Source: Fibrobacter sp.
GTDB taxonomy: Bacteria; Fibrobacterota; Fibrobacteria; Fibrobacterales; Fibrobacteraceae
NCBI GenBank assembly: GCA_017475045.1
Contig: JAFVGH010000105.1
Span: 1 to 61,074, forward strand
Direction of reading: 5' to 3'
DNA: 61,074 nucleotides
Below, piece by piece: positions 55,201 to 61,074 of this stretch; position 1 is the stretch's first letter; each line of letters starts with the position of its first letter. The position numbers were made by a program, and so were the translations under genes. The notes below the pieces were generated by a model. That model saw nothing but the letters and a program-made list of their open reading frames with translations, made no database searches and was not told where the DNA came from.

Positions 55201-57184
55201 GGATACCGTATGGTCAAAAGTTGCCGTCGGAGGAATCGCCGGTGGCTTGAACTCCGCCACAATGAAAAGCGTTGAAAATCACGGGACCCTTTCTGTTAGC
55301 GGTTCAGATTCTTCAAAAGTAGCGCAGTCGTGGCCTCGTATGGGTGGAATCGTAGGTGCCATCACCTCAACAAAAAAAGAATCGTCTATAACCAAATGCC
55401 TTAATACAGGCAATATGACTGGAGTCGTTTCTACAGGTTATGCTGCAGGAGGAACCGCTATCGGCATAGGCGGTATCGCCGGACGAGCCAATGGAGCGGG
55501 GACAGACATTGTCATTAAGCTTTGCAAGAACGAAGGAAACATTTCCTCTACCAGTAAATATGCAAAAACAGCAAACTATGTCGGCGGAATCATTGGTTTC
55601 TCAGACAATACGAAATTGACCGTAGAAAATTCCTACGCTACAGGAAAAATAACTTTACAGACGTCAGAAACTTCTAATCCTAAAACAGCAACGGTCTATG
55701 CAGGCGGAATTATTTCTACCCTTTATGCTGGCAGCGTTGTACAGGGTTGTTATTTCTATGGAACCATTCAGAGTACAGTATCTGCATCTACAACGGATAG
55801 CCGTATTGGCGGTCTGGTCGGAACCAATGCAGGCACCATAACAGGCTCTTACTTTGATCAGACCGTAGCTGGCTTTACCAATGTTACTGGCAAAAACACG
55901 GGAACCCAGACAAAGGCACTTCCGCTTACGACAGAAGAAATGAAAACTAACGAATTCGCCTGGAAGCTTAACACCTTTGGCGGAGAAGCAACAAATACGG
56001 GTGCATTCACTCGTTACAATGATTATCCTGAATTTGGCGATGCTACCCACCTGCCGATTTATCGAGTTGTCTTTGATGACGCCGTGGACATTTATAACAT
56101 CTATACAAGCTACAGTGGCTTTGTTAAAGCACCGGCCGACCCTGAGCCAGCTCCGGGCGATATGTTTGTGGGCTGGACCGATGGCGACAAGTACATGCTC
56201 CAGAATCGTCAAATTATCAACAAAGATATGACGCTTTTCGCCTTGTTCACCCTGCTAACAGAGCCTATCTATTCTATCACATTTATAGATGGGTCCGATG
56301 TTCTCGTGAAGGTTACAGAAACCAACGGCAAGCTTAATTCGCTCCCTGTGGCCAAGAATATCCCTGTCGGATATCATTTTGACGGCTGGTACGATAACAC
56401 TACCGAAACCGAGATAACCACAGAAACTGTCTTTACCGGTGCGGCTACAGCCATTGCCAGGTTCTCGGCAAACCTCTACAAGATTACCTTCCTCGATTAC
56501 AACGGTTCTGAAATTGCAAGTAGCGACGTTGCCTACGGACAGATGCCCGTAGCCCCCGCAAATCCCAGCCGCGATCCCACAGATGAATACACATTCGAAT
56601 TCATCGGCTGGGACAACGCCATCGTTGCTGTTGTCGGAGACGCTACCTATACCGCCGTTTACGAGGCCACGGCTATTTCTGTCAACCCCTCATCATCAGG
56701 CTCTGGCGAAGATCCTGAATCCAGTTCCAGCAGCGTAGAATCTTCCAACAATTCTGAGCCCAGCTCCAGCAGCGAAGAGCCAAGCTCCAGTTCTGTGAAG
56801 CCGGCCTCTAGCAGCGAGGAACCTTCCAGCAGTTCTGTGAAGCCGGCCTCCAGCGCCGTGGCGCCCGCTTCCAGTAACAGTGAAAAGCCGACCTCCAGCG
56901 CCGTGGCGCCCGCTTCCAGCAGCGCGGTCGTTCCAAGTTCCAGCCAGAATACGGACGTTCTGCCAGTCGTCTCCCATGTACCGCAGTTTACACTGACCAC
57001 CACGGATCGCAACATACATATTGCTGGCGCCCACAGGGGAAGCGCCTACGCAGTACTCGATATGCAGGGTCGAATTGTAATGTACGGACGAGTTTATAGT
57101 GAAAACTTTAATTTGGCCGTATCACGCGCAGGGACTTACCTAATACGAATCGGTTCACAGATACAAAGCGTTTCGGTCAGATAA
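52223..57184 (+). CDS. Giant secreted protein with GLUG modules, InlB B-repeats, Ser-rich linker and sorting-type C-terminus
   Basis: A 1653-residue secreted protein: signal peptide (AVLAMANAFAA) and a GGAG site before the start. Three ~90-residue modules near 35, 369 and 756 each begin (F)xGGxGxxxxPxxI and contain FKG(V)FDGxxHxI, alternating with GLUG motifs (such as GGIVGRMNGGLLKDVSNKG) up to about 1240. Residues ~1287-1483 are InlB B-repeats (YHFDGWYDN, YTFEFIGWDNA). A Ser/Pro-rich linker (~1488-1576) leads to the C-terminal domain (VLDMQGRIVMYGRV...AGTYLIRIG). GLUG and InlB repeats are adhesion-type folds; a role in attachment is inferred. Confidence 0.85.
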   Translation: MMGKVSLSVAVLAMANAFAASVWDGSVATAFTAGKGTVAEPYQISNGAELALFAQKVTGGDTTLSAVLTDDIYLNENTEEYATWGDNPPANAWPTPIGSKAHRFQGFFDGKAHKIYGAYQTKELVDTWNGFGFFGVVGDSAKISNLGVENSYVSLTGTIDGKTVTVNPHVGVMLGWVSGGHFTNISASGRVRVNAVVSAASGTYFSENGCVAGFVSRKTTIINAIANCQVESSFEKQSAAITHHSIGGFIGKLGGSTYIENVYAKSSVKNTSTTTSTGEYFGGVIGHIDNTTDTVSNAYYDISVIGTENAPTAALGQSVAFTKNVASKTSSKMKTEDFANLLGPAFTYTATANEGYPQLVVFEGAAAFDGGNGTEASPYLIGSAKALRAVSGLVNGMNAEYSDKHYKMTTDVELNEDSETYKSWETTPPEFSWFQIGRAYHPKDTINADCNTNTCGAAWFKGVFDGAGHSVKGLYLSDTTNGSQGGLFNKVSKAVIKNLGVEKSIISVKGRAGGIAGVISESVIDSCYNASEIRSMSQDNGGLVGVAFYNSTISNSYNTGNVIVTTYKRSTGSNAGIAGEIFQNSVIRNCWNSGDIKSSVGVSGIVGLNDSSTVENVYNRGTLTVDSIAAGICYYLRYSATIKNAYHAGKIVQKKNMARSGGIVGLMAERTSPKVRNIVSDSYFDSQVIAGTNPPTTAIGTTAGTVTNTSALPTATMTTGRFAIMLGTAYKQADDVNDGYPTFLGEGETYGVVDIFEGGDGSEENPFLIATATQLRNMEYLVNKKNKEYGASHYKLIADISLNENSANYTTWNTTAPANTWTPMGSDTTLSFKGVFDGDNHSISGIYTNAKFSGLFGAIDAGAIVKNVSIKESFIKTINRSGMVGSVAGYSKNATIENVSNEGNVYALYAASVGYDTLSSVGGIVGRMNGGLLKDVSNKGSVEGRGTAIKSKVNKTLSNSAGISVGGIVGVDDYGSIENAFNYGNVNGKCVSMDTVWSKVAVGGIAGGLNSATMKSVENHGTLSVSGSDSSKVAQSWPRMGGIVGAITSTKKESSITKCLNTGNMTGVVSTGYAAGGTAIGIGGIAGRANGAGTDIVIKLCKNEGNISSTSKYAKTANYVGGIIGFSDNTKLTVENSYATGKITLQTSETSNPKTATVYAGGIISTLYAGSVVQGCYFYGTIQSTVSASTTDSRIGGLVGTNAGTITGSYFDQTVAGFTNVTGKNTGTQTKALPLTTEEMKTNEFAWKLNTFGGEATNTGAFTRYNDYPEFGDATHLPIYRVVFDDAVDIYNIYTSYSGFVKAPADPEPAPGDMFVGWTDGDKYMLQNRQIINKDMTLFALFTLLTEPIYSITFIDGSDVLVKVTETNGKLNSLPVAKNIPVGYHFDGWYDNTTETEITTETVFTGAATAIARFSANLYKITFLDYNGSEIASSDVAYGQMPVAPANPSRDPTDEYTFEFIGWDNAIVAVVGDATYTAVYEATAISVNPSSSGSGEDPESSSSSVESSNNSEPSSSSEEPSSSSVKPASSSEEPSSSSVKPASSAVAPASSNSEKPTSSAVAPASSSAVVPSSSQNTDVLPVVSHVPQFTLTTTDRNIHIAGAHRGSAYAVLDMQGRIVMYGRVYSENFNLAVSRAGTYLIRIGSQIQSVSVR
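56785..56935 (+). repeat. Imperfect direct repeats encoding the Ser-rich linker
   Basis: Two pairs of near-identical DNA blocks occur here: one encodes SSSVKPASS twice (around 56790 and 56828), the other encodes SSAVAPASS twice (around 56850 and 56897). They code for the Ser/Pro linker of the 1653-residue protein and could vary in number by slippage. Confidence 0.7.
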
Positions 57185-57195
57185 ATATTTAATTC

Positions 57196-57227
57196 AAGGA
57201 ACCCTGTCAAAGCAGGGTTCCTTTTTT
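57196..57227 (+). terminator. Intrinsic terminator after the GLUG/InlB-repeat gene
   Basis: An 11-base-pair perfect stem (AAGGAACCCTG / CAGGGTTCCTT) with a six-base loop, running directly into a T run. The best terminator in this region. Confidence 0.92.
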
Positions 57228-57231
57228 ATTT

Positions 57232-57238
57232 TATCTTT
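57232..57238 (+). promoter_or_regulatory. Putative -10 element (TATCTTT) for the CotH-family gene
   Basis: TATCTTT lies 30 bases before the ATG and four bases past the preceding terminator, followed by a GGAGGAG ribosome site. It matches the TATNTTT pattern. Confidence 0.45.
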
Positions 57239-57261
57239 ACTGCAAACAATCTGGAGGAGTT

Positions 57262-59055
57262 ATGTGTTTGGGGACCCAGAGGATCGTCAAGGTCGCTTTC
57301 ATTGGAGCCTTGCTAGTCTCGTTCTCTTTTGCGCAGACCTATGACCTGCCTATCTTTTTTGTCGACACCAAGAACAAGTGCCTCGACAAATATGTCACCG
57401 AAAAAATACCCGCCACTCTAAAAGTTCTAGATGGTAAAACGAACGCCGTAGCCGATAGTGCCAAGGGTACACCATACGACATAGGCATTAATATAGGCGA
57501 AGGTTATTCCGCCCTGTTCCCCAAGCCAAACTACGGCATTGAAATACGCGACAAAAAGGGTGGCGCAAAAAGCGAAAGCTTGCTCGGGTACCCGCCCTCC
57601 AGCGGTTGGTTTCTCCGAGGGCCCTACATTGACAAGAGCTTGCTCCGGGAATCATTCGCCCAATGGCTCTTTAGACAGGCCGGCCGATATAGCCCACGCA
57701 CAAGGCATTTCCACCTATACGTCAACGGGGTGTACCGCGGAGTCTATGTGCTTACCGAAGAAATCAACCGCGACAAGTACCGTGTAAACATCGACGAACT
57801 TAAAGACACAGACATTAAAGACGAGAACCTTACCGGCGGCTACATCTGGAAATTTGACACTACGAGTAACATCAGCGACAAGGGGTTCAACACATCGGAC
57901 GGCCTAAATGTCGTATTGAACGCCCCCAGCAAACAGAGTATTCAGAAGGTGCAAGAGGAATACCTAAAAAAATATCTAAACGACCTTGAAGCTTTGTTTA
58001 AGAACGGCAAAGATGGTACGGGATATGATGGTTATGTAGACGTCGCTTCTATGGTAGATTATGTTTTGCACGAGGAGTTAACCGACAATACAGATTCATA
58101 CGTGTACAATTTCTTTTCGTACAAGCCAAGAGGCGGCAAGGTAACACTAGGCCCACTATGGCAATACGACCTCGCTATGAGCAATTCATCCAATTTCGGA
58201 TATGGCAATCCAGGTAAAAGCTGGCAAATAGAAAACAGCAATAAGACCTCTGGCAGCCCGATGTCTGGTGGATCAAGCGCGAAGGCTCCCCAATGGCTTC
58301 TTCAGGCATGGAAAAGAGCCGATTTTCAAAACAAGTTAAAGGACCGCTGGGCCGAGCTGCGCAGTGGTGTGTGGCACCCCAAGACCATAGACGCCTACCT
58401 GGATTCCATGAAAACTTATTTGAAAAATGCCGCCGACATAAACTTCAAGCGCTGGCCAAACCTGGGCAAAAATAGCGGCCAGAACGACCCCGACCCGGAA
58501 CCCATGAAATACTGCAACAGCGGTAGCGGAAGTAGCGGTGGCGGTTTCAGCATGGGCATGGGCGGCAACAACGCAACCACCTGGGATGGCGAAGTGGAAC
58601 ATGTCCGCAAGAAGGTGAAAGAAAGAATGACTTGGATGGACCAAGAACTCGGATTCTTAGCACCTGCAAATCCCGTCGTAACGGCTCCTGTCGACCCGAC
58701 AATCCACGAACCCGACTGGCACGAAAAACCCGCAGAAGAAATTGTTGTAACGCCACAGGAACATAAAAATTCCCCGAATTCGAAAGGCTTTACAGAGTTA
58801 AAATCCCCAACCCAACCCCAGGGAATTCACCAGGAAGGTTTCGGCAGGCTCTCGCCCACAAACTATTTCGTCGTTAACGGCAACCATCTTGAAATCTACA
58901 CGGACTTGGGAGGAACCTTCGCCCTTATAGACCTCAACGGAAGCGTTCTTTTCAAGACGAGGATTGAAACCGGGGTGACATCCCTCAAAATTCCTGCTAC
59001 AGCAAAGGATAAGCGCTGGATTGCAACGCTAAACGGAAAGATGCTCAACAAGTAA
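57262..59055 (+). CDS. CotH kinase family protein, secreted
   Basis: A 597-residue protein with a signal peptide (ALLVSFSFAQ). The body matches the CotH kinase-like family: GWFLRGPYIDKSLLRESFAQWLFRQAG, HLYVNGVYRGVYVLTEEINRDK and LGPLWQYDLAMSNSSNFG. CotH was named from spore coats, where it is an atypical kinase of coat proteins; it also occurs as cellulosome- and wall-associated modules. Residues ~415-440 are Gly/Ser-rich, followed by a Pro-rich linker and a sorting-type C-terminus (LEIYTDLGGTFALIDLNGSVLFK). A GGAGGAG site precedes the ATG. It is convergent with the GH30 gene. Confidence 0.87.
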   Translation: MCLGTQRIVKVAFIGALLVSFSFAQTYDLPIFFVDTKNKCLDKYVTEKIPATLKVLDGKTNAVADSAKGTPYDIGINIGEGYSALFPKPNYGIEIRDKKGGAKSESLLGYPPSSGWFLRGPYIDKSLLRESFAQWLFRQAGRYSPRTRHFHLYVNGVYRGVYVLTEEINRDKYRVNIDELKDTDIKDENLTGGYIWKFDTTSNISDKGFNTSDGLNVVLNAPSKQSIQKVQEEYLKKYLNDLEALFKNGKDGTGYDGYVDVASMVDYVLHEELTDNTDSYVYNFFSYKPRGGKVTLGPLWQYDLAMSNSSNFGYGNPGKSWQIENSNKTSGSPMSGGSSAKAPQWLLQAWKRADFQNKLKDRWAELRSGVWHPKTIDAYLDSMKTYLKNAADINFKRWPNLGKNSGQNDPDPEPMKYCNSGSGSSGGGFSMGMGGNNATTWDGEVEHVRKKVKERMTWMDQELGFLAPANPVVTAPVDPTIHEPDWHEKPAEEIVVTPQEHKNSPNSKGFTELKSPTQPQGIHQEGFGRLSPTNYFVVNGNHLEIYTDLGGTFALIDLNGSVLFKTRIETGVTSLKIPATAKDKRWIATLNGKMLNK

Positions 59056-59073
59056 TTTGCTTGCGAATTACTT
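59050..59073. terminator. Hairpin overlapping the stop codons of the CotH and GH30 genes
   Basis: An eight-base stem (AAGTAATT / AATTACTT) includes the stop codons of both convergent genes. It has no T run, so function as a terminator is uncertain. Confidence 0.35.
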
Positions 59074-60711
59074 CTTCAGTACTTTTACAGAAGAGGCTCC
59101 GGCCCTCATAATGTACATTCCCTGTCGAATGTCCAGACGGAGCGTGCCATCGGCATTCAGCGCCTGATTCTTGGCCCCTATCCAGAGAAGGTTTCCATTC
59201 AGGTCAAAGACCCTGGCGACGGCATTACGATCGTTCACCAAGCCTGCGGCAACAGAGGCGTAAATAGCGGTCGATTTTTGATCAGTGGCAGAAGGGGTAG
59301 AATCTTTCTTTGTCTGGGACGCGAACACAACCGTGGTGATGGACTTTTCCGGAGCCGCAACAGACGTTCCCGCCGTTATCACCTTGCTCTTGTCCCCACC
59401 TTCAACAGACTGCACTGCATAAATGGGCTTGTATCCATCAATAGAGATTGTCAAATCTGACGCGGAAGCCTTGTTGATGGCAACAACCGTGATAGAGTCT
59501 CCATTTGCGCTACGGAAAGCCACCGTGTGCAGGTTTTGGGCATCGCTCTTGCTGTCAATAACCTTCCAACCCGGATTCACAAACTTAGAGTAGTGGCGCA
59601 TGGCGTGGTATTCGGGGAAAATCTTGAAGCCCGCAGATTCGCAAACATACCTGTTACTGCCATCGAGGTCCCAACCTGCGCCAGGGCAAACGCCGATCAT
59701 CTGACCGTGATAACCCCAGAAAAGCTGCCAGGCGATGTAGCCACCAAGCTTTCCGTCAGTAAAGCCAATCTGCATCATGTGGGCAAGTCCAAGCATGTCC
59801 TGTTCGCGAGGCTCGTCCAGCATGGGGCAGAATTCCGTCATGATGATGGGCTTTGTTCCGTAACCATCGGCGATCTTTTTCATGGGGGTACGGAAATTTT
59901 CCGGGTTCAGGTAATTGTTGCCGGAGTTGTCGTTACCATCGCCAGCATGATACAAATGGTAAGCGTAGCCGTCCAGTTTGCTGTTATCCAGTTTCCCGGC
60001 GTACTTTTCAAAGTTGTCGTATCCAATACCGAGAGGTTCAGGACCTAGAATTTTGGTTTTTCCCTTGACAGCGTCGTAGACAGCGTTCAAAGCCTCTTTA
60101 TAGCCTGCGATTTCGTTTGTTTCGGTGGGTTCGAACAAAGTTTCTTCGTAGGTCGCTTCCATGTCAGGTTCATTCTGAAGGCTAATGTAGTCGGGAACAA
60201 TGCCTGCGGCTGCGTAGGTTTCAAGGCTCCGTTTCCACCAACTGGCAAAATCCGTGTAGGCGAAGGCACCATATTTGTCCCCGTTCGCCTTTTTCAAGGT
60301 CTTGTCCGATTTGGAATGGCCGTCTTGACCATTGACACTTCCACTCGGCTTTAAGTTAGCGGGTGCGCTCCAGCTGGACATCTCGATTTTTAGACGACTG
60401 CCGAGACGCTTTTGAGCGGCCTTGACAATGTTGATGTCATCAGTCAGGTCGTTGCTTTCGTCTTGGAGCCAGTTGCCAATACGGAGCAGCGAAAGATTCA
60501 GTCCCGTGAAGGCGGTATCGAAAAGGGCTTCCTGGTCCTTGGCAGGAAGGTTCGTAATCCAGCTTTGGTAATAAACGGATCCGCCGCCAAAACCGACTAC
60601 TTCTTGCTTGAGCGCACTGGGATCAACGGTAATACTTGCAGCCTGAGCCACCGTAGCTGCGGCAAGCGCACATAAGGCAACCGGAGCCGTCTTCTTAAAA
60701 CCTTTATTCAT
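59068..60711 (-). CDS. GH30 family glycoside hydrolase, secreted (xylanase/glucuronoxylanase type)
   Basis: A 547-residue secreted enzyme: signal peptide (APVALCALAAATVAQA), then a GH30 (beta/alpha)8 domain with acid/base E181 in LQNEPDMEATYEE and nucleophile E293 in MTEFCPML, and the family's side beta-structure (PIYAVQSVEGG). Substrate range (glucuronoxylan or xylan) is inferred from overall resemblance. The last ~80 residues (RVFDLNGNLLWIG...GMYIMRAGASSVKVLKK) form a sorting-type domain ending in a basic KVLKK. The start follows a GAGG site; the frame open to 60792 is not coding. Confidence 0.88.
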   Translation of the reverse strand: MNKGFKKTAPVALCALAAATVAQAASITVDPSALKQEVVGFGGGSVYYQSWITNLPAKDQEALFDTAFTGLNLSLLRIGNWLQDESNDLTDDINIVKAAQKRLGSRLKIEMSSWSAPANLKPSGSVNGQDGHSKSDKTLKKANGDKYGAFAYTDFASWWKRSLETYAAAGIVPDYISLQNEPDMEATYEETLFEPTETNEIAGYKEALNAVYDAVKGKTKILGPEPLGIGYDNFEKYAGKLDNSKLDGYAYHLYHAGDGNDNSGNNYLNPENFRTPMKKIADGYGTKPIIMTEFCPMLDEPREQDMLGLAHMMQIGFTDGKLGGYIAWQLFWGYHGQMIGVCPGAGWDLDGSNRYVCESAGFKIFPEYHAMRHYSKFVNPGWKVIDSKSDAQNLHTVAFRSANGDSITVVAINKASASDLTISIDGYKPIYAVQSVEGGDKSKVITAGTSVAAPEKSITTVVFASQTKKDSTPSATDQKSTAIYASVAAGLVNDRNAVARVFDLNGNLLWIGAKNQALNADGTLRLDIRQGMYIMRAGASSVKVLKK

Positions 60712-60774
60712 AGATGTAACCTCTTTGCGAAAACCCAACCGCATCCGAGATATTTCTACTGCAGCAATATAAGT

Positions 60775-60812
60775 AAAAATCCCCGCCACCATCGCTGGCA
60801 GCAGGGATTTTT
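60775..60812 (-). terminator. Intrinsic terminator of pckG
   Basis: AAAAATCCC pairs with GGGATTTTT, with an inner GCCA / TGGC pair, forming a terminator that reads into a T run on the minus strand 22 bases after the pckG stop and just before the GH30 promoter region. Confidence 0.85.
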
Positions 60813-60833
60813 AATGTTCCTAAAGGAGAACTA

Positions 60834-61074
60834 TTATGCCTTATTGAGGCGATCCTGAATCATGTCGATGATTTCGGAGAGTTCCTTCGGGAGGTGCTTG
60901 CCGAACTTCGGATAGTGGTTTTCCTTAACGTCGGCGAGTTCCTTCTTCCAGCCTTCCACGTCAACCTTCGTGATCTGCGGGAGAGTTTCCTTATAGTAGT
61001 CAGCGAGACCATCAGTATTGATGGCGCCTTCCTTCGGCATGTAACCGATCGGAGTTTCGACAGCGTTGTCAACA
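60834..61074 (-). CDS. pckG: Phosphoenolpyruvate carboxykinase (GTP), C-terminal end only
   Basis: The last ~79 residues of a minus-strand gene entering from beyond the window's right edge: VDNAVETPIGYMPKEGAINTDGLADYY, then VDVEGWKKELADVKENHYPKFGKHLPKELSEIIDMIQDRL. TPIGYMP followed by a helical KFG-LPKEL tail is the C-terminus of GTP-dependent PEP carboxykinase, which links oxaloacetate and PEP. Succinate-forming bacteria use it as an energy-conserving enzyme. The catalytic parts are outside the window, so this is a strong but partial identification. Confidence 0.85.
   Translation of the reverse strand, partial: VDNAVETPIGYMPKEGAINTDGLADYYKETLPQITKVDVEGWKKELADVKENHYPKFGKHLPKELSEIIDMIQDRLNKA

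Overview
The window looks like chromosome from a Fibrobacter species close to F. succinogenes. Four copies of the FISUMP domain (Fibrobacter succinogenes major paralogous domain), a Fibrobacter-type LexA box (TGCNCN4GTGCA) in the lexA promoter, many Sec-exported wall and carbohydrate proteins with a shared C-terminal module, and GH5 and GH30 enzymes all point there. Most genes are compact and GC-moderate; several accessory genes (about 24.07-24.78, 28.0-30.8 and 44.5-47.5 kb) are visibly more AT-rich. I saw no rRNA, tRNA, CRISPR array or insertion sequence, and no gene-free stretch longer than 300 bases.

Layout. 1-2.7 kb: the 3' part of purC, an Rrf2 regulator and a His-rich CobW GTPase. 2.7-12.1 kb, minus strand: an NAD-dependent epimerase, an MgtC/DUF4010 membrane protein, dfrA and thyA (folate/dTMP), a membrane protein, a three-domain LplT-acyltransferase-acyl-ACP synthetase fusion and an aminopeptidase P. 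12.1-23.9 kb: a small lipoprotein, phoH and a 7TM-HD phosphodiesterase, a stand-alone AICAR transformylase, trmFO, an HsdR-N nuclease-like protein, an aminotransferase, a polyamine-type binding lipoprotein, exonuclease III and proA. 24-28 kb: a MORN-like secreted protein, hisI, a histidine acid phosphatase, a TrmJ-like methyltransferase and lptE. 28-42.3 kb: a cadherin-repeat surface protein, serS, a FISUMP lipoprotein with an outer-membrane partner, lexA, an H1-like protein with a zinc finger, a cyclophilin, lepA, a signal peptidase I homologue lacking its catalytic dyad, and a GH5 protein with no signal peptide. 42.3-47.5 kb: the DNA-repair pair TIGR03915/TIGR03916 behind an apparent SOS promoter, then an AT-rich two-gene module (an 850-class membrane protein with a duplicated four-helix unit, and a lipoprotein). 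47.6-61 kb: two large FISUMP lipoproteins, a 1653-residue GLUG/InlB-repeat protein, a CotH-family protein, a GH30 xylanase and the 3' end of GTP-dependent PEP carboxykinase.

The most notable signals are: (i) a LexA box one base off consensus placed over the start of a good promoter for the TIGR03916-TIGR03915 repair pair; (ii) a signal peptidase I homologue in which both Ser and Lys of the dyad are replaced; (iii) six short arrays, each about five units of a 7-bp repeat, with a different heptamer each time and usually touching a stop codon; (iv) the AT-rich two-gene membrane-protein/lipoprotein module; and (v) a possible structured small RNA between xth and proA. All functional calls come from reading the sequence; none was checked by search.
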